Source of the DNA: JAWLBY01 sp041687455
GTDB lineage: Bacteria; Pseudomonadota; Gammaproteobacteria; Xanthomonadales; Xanthomonadaceae
Length of the DNA: 64,000 nt
Assembly: GCA_041687455.1 (NCBI GenBank)
Contig: JAWLBY010000014.1
Span: 45,859 to 109,858 of the forward strand
Direction of reading: 5' to 3'
Part shown: one piece after another, positions 35,079 through 44,457 of the stretch
Layout of the letters: each line of letters opens with the position of its first letter
How positions within the stretch are numbered: position 1 is the stretch's first letter
Notes under the pieces: model-generated
Told to the model about the DNA's origin: nothing
The model's database searches: none
The model's input: the letters and a program-made list of their open reading frames with translations, nothing else
Position numbers and translations under genes: made by a program

Positions 35079-36505
35079 TCAGTCGCCGAAGCCGTCGCGG
35101 AAGATCCGTTCCTGGCCGACCGTGCGCAGGAACGCGGCATTTTCATTGGCCGCATCGGCCTCGTCGACCGCGACGCCGGCGACCAGCAGCGCGTCGTTGG
35201 TCAGCACCGCCAGTGCCAGCGCCGCGTCGGCGCGATCGCTGAGCGGGTAGGCGGCGCGGCCACTGCCGTCGCCGAACGCAGCGTCGGGCTGGCCGTCGGC
35301 GCTCAACTGCACCACTGCGAAATCGTTGTTGTCGACGCCGTCGGCGGTGCCGGTCGCGTAGCCGGCGGCGACGATCCGGTCGTCGCCGTACAGGGCGAGC
35401 GCGGAAGGCTCGTCGTAATCGGTGACGTCGCTGAACTTGACCAGCGTGCGGCCATTGCTGCCGAAGCCGGCGTCGACCGCACCATTGGCGAGCCGGCGCT
35501 GGAACACGAAACCGCGGTCGCCGGCGCGGCCGGCCAGCACCAGCCGGCCGTTCGATTGCAGCCGCGCCGCATCGATCCGGACCATCCCGGTCCGCTGGCC
35601 GTCCTGCACGGTGTCGGTGATGTGCAGCACGCCGTCGCCGTCGAACGCCGGATCGGCGCTGCCGTCGGCCAGATAGCGGCGCACCAGCGCGCCCTTGCCG
35701 GCGGTCATGTAGCCGACCACGGTGATGCTGTCGTCGTCCGGAAGCGTGCCATCGGCGCGCTTGGCGATACCGGTCACCAGTTCGCCGGTCTGGAACAGCA
35801 GGCCCGGGCTCACCGCCAGACCGGCGTCGCCGAAACCCGGGTCGAGATCGCCGTTGGCGTCGAACCGCGCCAGCGCGAAGCGCGCGTACTTGAAACCGCA
35901 GCCGGTGCCGCCGCCGCTGCAGTCGAACTGGTAGCCGTTGCCGGCGACGACGATCCGGCCGTCGGACTGCAGTGCGAGGTCGACCGCCCAGTCGTGGGTG
36001 AACGCATCCGGCGCGACGTTGATGCGGACATAGCCGCGCCGGCCACCGACGCCGTCGGCCTCGCCGAAGCCGGTGTCGAGCTGGCCGTCGGCAGTGAAAC
36101 GCACCAGCCCCCAGTCGGTATAGGCGCTGCCGTTGCCGAGCCGTCCGGCGACCAGCAGCTTGCCGTCGGCCTGGCGTGCGACCGCATGGCCGGTGTCGGA
36201 AATGCTGCCGGTGTCGACATGGGCGATGCCGCCGTCGCCGAACTCCGGGTCCAGCGTGCCGTCGGCGCGCAGCCGCAGCAGCGCGAGATCGGACGAACTG
36301 CCGCCGGCGGCGATCGCCAGCGCCCCGGTCGCGTATGCCGCACGGCCGTCGGCCAGCACGCCGTTGATGCGGTCGATGCTGCCGCCGGAATCGACGAACA
36401 GCAGGCCGCCGGTCGCAAAGCTCAGGTCGAGGTCGCCGCATGGGCAGCAGCCGCGGCCAGCGTGAGGGCCGCCAGCGCGGCGCAGGGAAGCGGGCGGAAC
36501 GACAT
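35079..36505 (-). pseudogene. secreted delta-60 repeat protein, frameshifted after the signal peptide
   Basis: Most of this region encodes a beta-propeller-like array of delta-60 repeats (TIGR02608), such as DGRIVVAGNGYQFDC with FALARFDANGDLDPGFGDAG, ending in ERIFRDGFGD. The only good start is the ATG at 36505 with a GGAGG site. It encodes a convincing signal peptide (MSFRPLPCAALAALTLAAA...HAA) but reaches a TGA at 36422 in another frame. The repeat frame begins GDLDLSFATGGLLF at about 36437. A one-base change near 36435-36445 would join them. Either the gene is broken, or the assembly has an indel in a GC-rich spot. The C-terminal tail links it to the cytochrome and the hydrolase. Confidence 0.8.
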
Positions 36506-36595
36506 ACGGTGTCCTCCAGGGGACGGGTGATGTCGTACGCGTAACGCTGTGCGCGCCCGATCCGTATCATCGGCCGCTGAACCGGGGCCAACGCA

Positions 36596-37147
36596 ATGAC
36601 CGACGCCAGCCAACTGACCCAGCTACTGCAGTCCTGGAGCCGCGGCGACGCGGCCGCCGGCGATGCGGTGCTGGCGCTGGTCTACGATCGGATCCGGCAA
36701 CTGGCGGCACGCCGCCTGCACGGCGGCAGCGCCGCGCTGCAGCCGACCGAGCTGGCCCACGAGCTGGTGCTGAACCTGCTCGATGCCGACGTGCAGTGGC
36801 AGGACCGGGTGCACTTCTTCAAGACCGTCGCGGTCGCGATGCGCAACATCCTGAACGATCTCGGCCGCAAGCAGGCGGCAGTCCGGCGTGGCGGCGGCCA
36901 GTTGCGGGTCACGCTGCGCGCCGCCGAGGATGTCGGCGACGACCGCTCCGACGACGCCGAGGAGCTGCACGAGGCGCTGACCGCGCTGCGCGAACTGGAT
37001 CCGCGCAAGGCCGACGTGATCGAGCTGGCCTATCTGGTCGGACTCGGCCTCGAAGAGGTCGCCGCAGTGCTCGACGTGTCGCTGGCGACGGTCAACCGCG
37101 ACCTGCGCTTCGCCCGCGCCTGGATCCGGCAGCGGCTGGCCGATTGA
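36596..37147 (+). CDS. ECF-like RNA polymerase sigma factor (TIGR02999/SigZ type)
   Basis: A 183-aa sigma factor of the same type as the one at 14696. It begins TDASQLTQLLQSWSRGDAAA, contains the region 2 helices (LVYDRIRQLAARRLHG, ELAHELVLNLLDADVQWQD) and a region 4 helix-turn-helix (LGLEEVAAVLDVSLATVNRDL). A Ser/Thr kinase gene starts 13 nt after its stop, so the two form an operon. It is divergent from the delta-60 repeat protein with about 90 nt between the starts, and that protein is a natural candidate target. Confidence 0.88.
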   Translation: MTDASQLTQLLQSWSRGDAAAGDAVLALVYDRIRQLAARRLHGGSAALQPTELAHELVLNLLDADVQWQDRVHFFKTVAVAMRNILNDLGRKQAAVRRGGGQLRVTLRAAEDVGDDRSDDAEELHEALTALRELDPRKADVIELAYLVGLGLEEVAAVLDVSLATVNRDLRFARAWIRQRLAD

Positions 37148-37160
37148 ACGCGGCCACGAC

Positions 37161-39917
37161 ATGAGCACGCCGAGCGACTGGCAGCGGCTGGAGTCACTGT
37201 TCGAGCACGGCGTGGCGCTGCCGGCGGCCGCGCGCGACGGCTGGCTCGACGGCCTGCAGCTCGAGCCGGCACTGCGGCAGCAGCTCGAACGGATGCTCGC
37301 CTGCGACCGCAGCGGCGCGACGATCGGCGAGCGGCTCGGCGCGGCACTGGCCGGCGCCGCGCAGGCACCGATGCTCGGCGACCGGCTCGGCCCGTGGCGG
37401 TTGCTGGAACCGATCGGCAGCGGCGGCATGGGCAGCGTGTTCCTGGTCGAACGGGTCGACGGCGGGTTCAGCCAGCAGGCGGCTCTGAAACTGATCCGCG
37501 GCATCGCAACCGGCGAGGCGATTCGCCGGCTGCGGCGCGAACGGCAGTTGCTCGCCAGCCTCGACCACCCGGGCATCGCCCGGCTGCTCGATGGCGGCGA
37601 GACCACGCAGGGCCAGCCCTACCTGGTGCTCGAATACGTCCGCGGCGAGCCGATCACCCGCGCCGCCGCACGGCGCCGGCTGACGCTGCGCGAACGCATC
37701 GCGCTGCTGCGCGAAGTCGCACTGGCGGTCCATCACGCGCACCGGCAACTGATCATCCACCGCGACATCAAGCCGGCCAACGTGCTGCTGCGCGAGGACG
37801 GCCGGCCGGTGCTGCTCGATTTCGGCATCGCCACGCTGCTGGCCGCCGATCCGGCCGAGCACACCGGAACGATGCCGTATTTCACGCCGGCCTATGCCAG
37901 TCCCGAGCAGCGCGCCGGCCGACCGGTCGGCACCGCGACCGACATCTACGCGCTCGGTCTGCTGCTGACCGAACTGATCACCGACCAGCCGCCGACGCTC
38001 GACGACGACGGCCGGCCGCGGCCGCCGAGCGAGCGGGTTCCGCGGGCGCGCCGCGGCGCGTTGCGCGGCGACCTCGACCGGATCGTCGCCCGGGCCTGCG
38101 CGGTCGAGCCGGAACGGCGCTATCCGTCGGCCGAAGCGCTGGCCGACGACCTCGAACGGCATCTCGACGCCCGGCCGATCCGCGCCGCGCCGGACAGCCG
38201 CTGGTACGTGGCCGGCAAGTTCGTCCGCCGGCATCCGGTCGGCGTCGCGGCCGGACTGGCGGCGGCGCTGCTGCTGGCGCTGTCCGGCGGGCGGATCGTC
38301 GACGAGCGCAACCGCGCGCTGGCCGCCGAGGCCCGCGCGCTGGCCGAATCGCAGGCGGCCGCGGCAGCGACCGACTTTCTGGTCGAGCTGTTCCGCGAGG
38401 CGGACCCGCATGCCGGCGGTGGCCGCAGCCTGTCGCCGCTCGAGCTGATCGAGCACGGCGTCGAACGGCTGGCGCCGTTGCCGGCGCCGCAGCGGGCCCG
38501 GCTCGCCGGCACGCTCGGCGACATCTTCTTCAATCTCGGCGAGCCGACCCGCGCCGCCGCCGTGCTCGATGACGCGATCACCGCCGCGCGCAGCAGCGGC
38601 GCCGCCCCGGCCGAGCTGGCCGGCTATCTCGGCAGGCGCGGCCTGGCGCTGTACGAGGCGGCCGACTACCTGCCGGCCGAGGCCGTGCTGGTCGAAGCGG
38701 TGGCGCTGGCCCGGCAGGCTGGCGACCGCGACCTGCTGTCCCGGCGACTCGGCGAGCTCGGCATGGTGCAGGCCGGCCAGCGCCGCTTCGAGGCCGCCGA
38801 GCCGAACCTGCAGGAGGCGATCGCGCTGTCCGAGGCACTGCACGGCCCGGACCATGCCGAGACCGCCCGCCTGCAGACACTGCTGGCCGAGATGCTGCAC
38901 CTCGCCCGGCGCCTCGACGAGGCGGACCGGTTGATGGAACACGCGATCGTCGTGTTGCGGGCGGCGCTGCCGGCCGACGACCCGCACCTGCTGGTCTCGC
39001 TGCTGCGGCACGCCTTCCTGGCGCTCGAGCTGCGCCGGTTCGAGCAGGCCGAACGCGTGATGCTCGAGGTCCTGGCGATCCGCGAGCGACTGTTCGGCGC
39101 CCACAGCGCCCGGCTCGGCACGGTGCACAGCGGGCTCGGCAAGCTGTATCACCTGCAGGGCCGGACTGCCGATGCCGCGCGACATTTCGGCCATGCGCTC
39201 GAGATCAGCGAGCGGCTGGCCGCCCCGGGCGACATCGACCTCGCGCTGATGCGGCAGAACCTGGCCGCGATGTACATCGACATGGGCGACTACCCGGCGG
39301 CCGAGACGCTGCTGCGCGCTGCGGTCGCCGCGCTCGATGCCCATCCGGGCGGCGCCGCCAGCTACGTCGACGGACTGCGCCAGCAACTGGCCCGGCTGCT
39401 GCTGCTGACCGGCCCGGCCGAGGAAGCGCGCACGCTGGTCGAACGCCCGCTGGCGGACGGCCAGGGCGCCGAGATCGCAGCGATGCAGGTCCGCCAGTTC
39501 GCCCAGCGCGCCGAATGGCACCGCCGCTACGGCTCGCCGCAGACCGCGCTCGAATGGATCGAGCGCGCCGAGGCGGCACTGCCGGCCAGCAGTGACGGCG
39601 AGATCGGCTTCCGGCAGATCACCAACCTGCAGACGCGCGGCCTGATCGAGCATGCGCTGGGCCGCCACGCCGCCGCGCAGCGCTCACTCGACCGCGTGCT
39701 CGAGCAGATGACGCGACTGCGCGGCGAGGCCTACATCGGTCGCGCCGGCGTGCTGCTGGCGCTGGCCGCGATCGCGCTCGACCAGCACGAGCCGGAACGC
39801 GTGCGAGCGCAGCTCGACGAATCCGAACGGGTCATGCGGCCGGTGCTGGTCGAGCATGCGCCGCAGTGGCAGGAACTGGCCGCGCTGCGGCAGCGCCTGG
39901 ACGAGGCCCGTCAGTGA
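37161..39917 (+). CDS. transmembrane Ser/Thr protein kinase with long TPR domain
   Basis: A 918-aa Hanks-type kinase. The kinase domain (about residues 75-335) has the loop IGSGGMGSVFLVERV, lysine in AALKLI, IIHRDIKPANVLL near residue 199, DFGIAT, and AYASPEQRAG. A membrane helix follows (about 357-379, GVAAGLAAALLLALSGG), then more than 500 residues of TPR repeats (for example FEQAERVMLEVLAIRERLFG) placed outside the cytoplasmic membrane. It is the second gene of a sigma factor-kinase-diguanylate cyclase operon: its stop overlaps the GTG start of the third gene. It probably controls the sigma factor, as inferred for the pair at 14.7-18.1 kb. Confidence 0.92.
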   Translation: MSTPSDWQRLESLFEHGVALPAAARDGWLDGLQLEPALRQQLERMLACDRSGATIGERLGAALAGAAQAPMLGDRLGPWRLLEPIGSGGMGSVFLVERVDGGFSQQAALKLIRGIATGEAIRRLRRERQLLASLDHPGIARLLDGGETTQGQPYLVLEYVRGEPITRAAARRRLTLRERIALLREVALAVHHAHRQLIIHRDIKPANVLLREDGRPVLLDFGIATLLAADPAEHTGTMPYFTPAYASPEQRAGRPVGTATDIYALGLLLTELITDQPPTLDDDGRPRPPSERVPRARRGALRGDLDRIVARACAVEPERRYPSAEALADDLERHLDARPIRAAPDSRWYVAGKFVRRHPVGVAAGLAAALLLALSGGRIVDERNRALAAEARALAESQAAAAATDFLVELFREADPHAGGGRSLSPLELIEHGVERLAPLPAPQRARLAGTLGDIFFNLGEPTRAAAVLDDAITAARSSGAAPAELAGYLGRRGLALYEAADYLPAEAVLVEAVALARQAGDRDLLSRRLGELGMVQAGQRRFEAAEPNLQEAIALSEALHGPDHAETARLQTLLAEMLHLARRLDEADRLMEHAIVVLRAALPADDPHLLVSLLRHAFLALELRRFEQAERVMLEVLAIRERLFGAHSARLGTVHSGLGKLYHLQGRTADAARHFGHALEISERLAAPGDIDLALMRQNLAAMYIDMGDYPAAETLLRAAVAALDAHPGGAASYVDGLRQQLARLLLLTGPAEEARTLVERPLADGQGAEIAAMQVRQFAQRAEWHRRYGSPQTALEWIERAEAALPASSDGEIGFRQITNLQTRGLIEHALGRHAAAQRSLDRVLEQMTRLRGEAYIGRAGVLLALAAIALDQHEPERVRAQLDESERVMRPVLVEHAPQWQELAALRQRLDEARQ

Positions 39918-41623
39918 GCGGCCGCCGCCTGCCGCGCGGCTGGTTCGGCCTGCTCGGTTTGTTCGCGTGCTGGCTGCTGGCGGCCGGACTGGCCACCGCC
40001 GCCGAACCGGCGTTCGAGCTGCGCGGTGAATGGCGGCTGGCCGGCAGCGATGAGCCCGCCTGGCACTCGTTCGATCCGCAGCGGTTGACTCGGATCGTGC
40101 GCCAGCCGGCCGGTGCCGAGATCCGGCTGTGGCCGGCGCGCGGCCAATGGCCGACCGGGCCGATGCTGCTGGTGGTCGCCAAGCCGACCCTCGAACGACT
40201 GCAGTGGTTGCCGCCGGACGGCGCCGCGCCGGTCCGCGCCGACCTGCTGCAGGCCGACCGGGTCGGCTGGTACGGGCATGGCCGGATCGGCTTCGAACTG
40301 CGTCCGCCCCCGCGCCCCGGCGAGCCGCTGCGGCTGTTCGTCGAACCGCAGGACGGCATCAACGGCACGCTGGCTTTCGCGCTGCAGTCGCCGGTGGCAT
40401 TCCTGGCCGCCGATGCCCGCTGGCTCGCGCTGGTCACCGGCTGCCTGGCGCTGCTGGCCGGCATGGCGCTGATCGCGACCGTGTTCGGCCTGCGGCTGCG
40501 CGACCCGACTTTCCTGTATTACGCCGGCTACATACTCAGCTACGCGATGATCCAGGTGATCCAGACCGGCTACGTCGGCAGCCTGCTCGGCTGGGACTGG
40601 GTCACCGCCGCGCCACGCGCCTGGGGCCGGCTCGCGGTACTGGCATCGGTGGTGCTGGCGGTGCTGTTCCTGCAGCGGTTCGGTGCGCTGGCCACCTACC
40701 TGCCACGCAGCGCCCGGCTGCTTCGGCTGTACGCGTGGGCGATCGCGATCAATGCGCTACTCGGCTTCGTGCCGCTGGCGCCGCTGCAGGCGCTGAGCCG
40801 CGCGCTGCTCAATCCGTTGCTGATCCTCGGCGGGCCGTTGCTGCTCGCGATCAGCGTGCTGGCCTGGCGGCGCGGCTCGCGCTATGCCGGCGTATTCGCG
40901 ATCGGCTGGACCCCGCTGCTGCTGCTGACCGTGCTCGGCAGCCTGCAGATGTACGGCGTGCTGGCCGAGTGGACCGGCAGCAACGAAGCGGCGCTGGTCG
41001 CGGCGGCATTCGAGGCGCTGGTACTGACCGCCGGCCTCGCCGACCGCGCGGCGACCGTGCGCCGCGACCGCGACATCGCCCGCGAGCTGGCCGACACCGA
41101 TCCGCTGACCGGCGCACTGAACCGGCGCGCGATCGCCGACCGGCTGGCCGCGCTCGATGCGCAGGGCCCGGTCGCGCCGCTGGCGGTGCTGTTCTGCGAC
41201 CTCGACCGCTTCAAGCACCTGAACGACACGCTCGGCCACGCCGAGGGCGACCGCGCGCTGCGGACGGTCGCCGACACGCTGCGCAGCGAATTGCGTCCGG
41301 AGCATCTGCTCGGCCGGTTCGGCGGCGAAGAATTCATCCTGCTGCTGCCGGGCGTCGATCTCGACAGCGCCCGCACGGTGGCCGAACGGCTGCGTGAGCG
41401 GATCGCCGCGGTCGGCTACCCGCCGCGGTTCGGCCCGCTGCCGCTGACGATCAGCATTGGCCTGACCGTCCGCGCCGACCGCGAGTCGCTCGAAGCGGCG
41501 CTGTCGCGCGCCGATGCGGCGGTCTATGCAGCCAAGCGCGCCGGCCGCAACTGCGTGCGGATCGCCGGTGTGGATCCGGCGCCGGGCGCCGCCGCGGACG
41601 AGCGGCTGCCGGCGACCGGATGA
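39914..41623 (+). CDS. 7TMR-DISM diguanylate cyclase (GGDEF)
   Basis: A 569-aa membrane cyclase. A signal sequence (about 1-30) is followed by a periplasmic 7TMR-DISMED2-like carbohydrate-binding-type domain (to about residue 165). Seven hydrophobic helices follow (about 172-375, including FLYYAGYILSYAMIQVIQTG), then a GGDEF domain with the active motif LGRFGGEEFILLLPG near residue 470. The start is a GTG overlapping the kinase stop, so translation is coupled. The operon therefore joins a sigma factor, a kinase and a cyclic-di-GMP output. Confidence 0.9.
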   Translation: MSGRRLPRGWFGLLGLFACWLLAAGLATAAEPAFELRGEWRLAGSDEPAWHSFDPQRLTRIVRQPAGAEIRLWPARGQWPTGPMLLVVAKPTLERLQWLPPDGAAPVRADLLQADRVGWYGHGRIGFELRPPPRPGEPLRLFVEPQDGINGTLAFALQSPVAFLAADARWLALVTGCLALLAGMALIATVFGLRLRDPTFLYYAGYILSYAMIQVIQTGYVGSLLGWDWVTAAPRAWGRLAVLASVVLAVLFLQRFGALATYLPRSARLLRLYAWAIAINALLGFVPLAPLQALSRALLNPLLILGGPLLLAISVLAWRRGSRYAGVFAIGWTPLLLLTVLGSLQMYGVLAEWTGSNEAALVAAAFEALVLTAGLADRAATVRRDRDIARELADTDPLTGALNRRAIADRLAALDAQGPVAPLAVLFCDLDRFKHLNDTLGHAEGDRALRTVADTLRSELRPEHLLGRFGGEEFILLLPGVDLDSARTVAERLRERIAAVGYPPRFGPLPLTISIGLTVRADRESLEAALSRADAAVYAAKRAGRNCVRIAGVDPAPGAAADERLPATG

Positions 41624-41660
41624 GCGCGCCGGGAGCGTGCCCGCGGCGCGGTGGCGCGCC

Positions 41661-41683
41661 TGCAGGAGTCGCTTCAGCGGCGC
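41661..41683. repeat. REP-like GCTTCAGC palindrome
   Basis: GCAGGAGTCGCTTCAGCGGC lies in the spacer between the diguanylate cyclase gene and the 6S RNA promoter. It is a member of the dispersed family with a central CTTCAG, also found at 15534, 51634, 51916, 53719, 53891 and 53942. Confidence 0.6.
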
Positions 41684-41802
41684 CCCGGCTCCGCAAAGCC
41701 AGCGCGACTGCGCGCGGCCGGATGCCGCTGCGTCGGGGTGTCTTGAATGCTTCTGCAGCGGCTTAACGCTTGCCGCGGTTCGCGCTGCTAGACTGCTCTC
41801 GC

Positions 41803-41987
41803 CGTCTTCTGCCGTGTTCGGCAGCGCACGCTTACATTTGCCTTGACCCTAAATAACGACTCCGGGAAAGCGATAGAACCGGCCAGCGTGCAAGTCCGCC
41901 ACGAGCGGGAAGCCCAAGGTCGATTGAGCGATCCCACCTGATCCTCGGGATCAAGGTCGTTTCGTGCGCACCGACACGGCGGAGACG
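41803..41987 (+). ncRNA. ssrS: 6S RNA
   Basis: A roughly 185-nt RNA gene (E. coli 6S is 184 nt) directly upstream of the 5-formyl-THF cyclo-ligase gene, its conserved position. The ends pair in a long closing stem: CGTCTTC-(T)-GCCGTG at 41803-41816 with CACGGCGGAGACG at 41975-41987. Conserved pieces follow in order: TGTTCG..AGCG near the 5' end, GGAAGCCCAAGG, and the 3'-side hairpin CCTGATCCTCGGGATCAAGG, corresponding to the CCTTGAACC..GGGTTCAAGG of E. coli. A TGCTAGACT extended -10 sits at 41786-41794, about 8 nt before the predicted 5' end. 6S RNA binds sigma-70 RNA polymerase and mimics an open promoter. The exact ends are estimated. Confidence 0.87.
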
Positions 41988-42025
41988 CGCTCCCCGCCCG
42001 CAGCAACCCCAGCCGAGTTTCGCCC

Positions 42026-42622
42026 ATGTCCGAGCCGACGATCGCTTCCGCCGGCCCGCGCCGCCTGTTGCGCGATCGGCTGCGTGAACAGCGCCGGGCG
42101 CTGCCGGCCGCCGACCGGGTGCGCGCCGCGACCGGACTGGCGCGGACGCTGTCGACCTTGCCCGAATTGCCGCAGGCGCGGCGGGTCGCCGGCTATTGGG
42201 CGGTCGATGGTGAGTTGTCGCTGCATGTGCTGCTGGCCGGCGTGCTCGGCGATCGCTACTGCCTGCCCTGCATCCAGCCGGACCGCTCGTTGCGGTTCGC
42301 GCCGTGGTGGGTCGGCGAACCGCTGCAGCCGAACCGGTTCGGTATTCCGGAGCCGGCCGACGTCGAGCCGCTGGCGCCGGAGCAGCTCGATGTCGTCCTG
42401 CTGCCGCTGGTCGGTTTCGATCGCCGTGGCAACCGGCTCGGCAGCGGTGCCGGCTTCTACGACCGCAGCTTCGCGTTCCTGCGCGAGCAGCAGCGCCCGA
42501 CCCGGCCGTTGCTGGTCGGCGTGGCGTATGCCTTCCAGGAAGTCGACGCGCTGCCGGTCGAACCGTGGGATGTGCCGCTCGATTACGTGGCGACCGGGCA
42601 GGAGCTGATCCGCTGCGGCTGA
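42026..42622 (+). CDS. 5-formyltetrahydrofolate cyclo-ligase
   Basis: A 198-aa enzyme that converts 5-formyl-THF to 5,10-methenyl-THF with ATP. The family motifs are the basic start RRLLRDRLREQRRALP, a central VAGYWAVDGELSL, and the C-terminal ATP/substrate site (LLPLVGFDRRGNRLGSGAGFYDRSF). The E. coli orthologue is ygfA/fau. It is the gene just downstream of 6S RNA and may be co-transcribed from the same promoter by readthrough, as known for other Gammaproteobacteria. Confidence 0.93.
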   Translation: MSEPTIASAGPRRLLRDRLREQRRALPAADRVRAATGLARTLSTLPELPQARRVAGYWAVDGELSLHVLLAGVLGDRYCLPCIQPDRSLRFAPWWVGEPLQPNRFGIPEPADVEPLAPEQLDVVLLPLVGFDRRGNRLGSGAGFYDRSFAFLREQQRPTRPLLVGVAYAFQEVDALPVEPWDVPLDYVATGQELIRCG

Positions 42623-42670
42623 GGCCGGCTCGACGGCGCACCACAACTTCGATGCGGCGCCCTGCAGATA

Positions 42671-42700
42671 CGCGAAGGCCGCCCGGAGGCGGCCTTCGCG
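42671..42700. terminator. bidirectional terminator-like hairpin
   Basis: A perfect 13-bp stem (CGCGAAGGCCGCC with GGCGGCCTTCGCG) around a CGGA loop lies between the convergent cyclo-ligase and rpoH genes. It has no clear T-run, but its position and strength support termination on both strands. Confidence 0.75.
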
Positions 42701-42722
42701 AGCTGCATGGCCCACGGTCCGG

Positions 42723-43583
<861 letters not shown>

Positions 43584-43660
43584 GCGGTTCTCCATATGTT
43601 GAGCCCGGGCCTTGCGTGCCCGGGCCGCGGACCGTCCATCGGCTGGCCGTCCGCGCGAGT

Positions 43661-43687
43661 CTAGCACTCGACCACTGAGAGTGCTAA
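43661..43687. promoter_or_regulatory. CIRCE operator (HrcA binding site) upstream of rpoH
   Basis: CTAGCACTC, a 9-nt spacer, then GAGTGCTAA: 17 of 18 positions match the CIRCE consensus TTAGCACTC-N9-GAGTGCTAA with the exact spacer. Read toward rpoH, the element overlaps a possible promoter (TTAGCA ... TGCTAGACT), the usual way HrcA blocks transcription. Its last 4 nt overlap the ung stop codon. hrcA itself is not in this window. Confidence 0.9.
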
Positions 43688-44454
43688 ACGGCCGCTGAAG
43701 TTCCCCGAACCGCTTCGGCTGCCAGTCCGTGCGCCGCCAGCCAGCCGGCCAGCTCGGCCTTCGGCGGCAGCCGCCAGTCGATCGTCGGCAGGCCGCGGCC
43801 GGCCAGATAGCGGTTGGCGGCGCCGAAATGGCCGCAGCCGATGAAACCGCGATGGGCCGACAGCGGCGACGGGTGCGGCGCTCGCAACACGCAGTGCCGG
43901 CTGCGGTCGATCAGCGCACCCTTCTTCTGCGCGTAGCTGCCCCACAGCATGAACACGAGGCCTTCGCGTTCCCGGTTGAGGTGGTCGATCACGGCGTCGG
44001 TGAACTCCTCCCAGCCCCGGCCCTGGTGGCTGCCGGCGTTGCCGGCCTGCACGGTCAGCACCGCGTTGAGCAACAGCACGCCCTGCGCGGCCCACGGCAG
44101 CAGGCAGCCGTGGTCGGGCCGCGGCAGGCCGAGGTCGCGCAGCAGCTCGGCATAGATGTTGGCCAGTGACGGCGGCACCGACGTGCCGGGCCGGACCGAG
44201 AAGCACAGCCCGTGCGCCTGGCCCGGGCCGTGGTACGGGTCCTGGCCGAGGATCACGACCCTGACCGCCTCGAACGGGGTCAGGTCGAGCGCGGCGAAGA
44301 TGTCGGCGCCGGCCGGGTAGATGGTCTTGCCGCCGGCCTTTTCCTGCCGCAGGAACTCGCGCAGCGCCTGCATCCGCGGGTTCAGCAGTTCACCGGCCAG
44401 CCGTCGTTTCCAGCTCGGGTGCAGCCGCACCCGCGCGAGCGCCGGGTCCTCCAT
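43684..44454 (-). CDS. ung: uracil-DNA glycosylase (family 1)
   Basis: A 256-aa enzyme that removes uracil from DNA as the first step of base-excision repair. The catalytic loop VVILGQDPYHGPGQAHGL has the water-activating Asp at residue 72, and the minor-groove loop HPSPLSAHRGFIGCGHF has the second catalytic His. The middle contains LLLNAVLTVQAGNAGSHQ. Length is slightly above the usual 225-230 aa because of a C-terminal tail. It lies 3 nt after the double-receiver gene, within the run from ftsE to rpoH. Confidence 0.95.
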   Translation of the reverse strand: MEDPALARVRLHPSWKRRLAGELLNPRMQALREFLRQEKAGGKTIYPAGADIFAALDLTPFEAVRVVILGQDPYHGPGQAHGLCFSVRPGTSVPPSLANIYAELLRDLGLPRPDHGCLLPWAAQGVLLLNAVLTVQAGNAGSHQGRGWEEFTDAVIDHLNREREGLVFMLWGSYAQKKGALIDRSRHCVLRAPHPSPLSAHRGFIGCGHFGAANRYLAGRGLPTIDWRLPPKAELAGWLAAHGLAAEAVRGTSAAV

Positions 44455-44457
44455 CGC

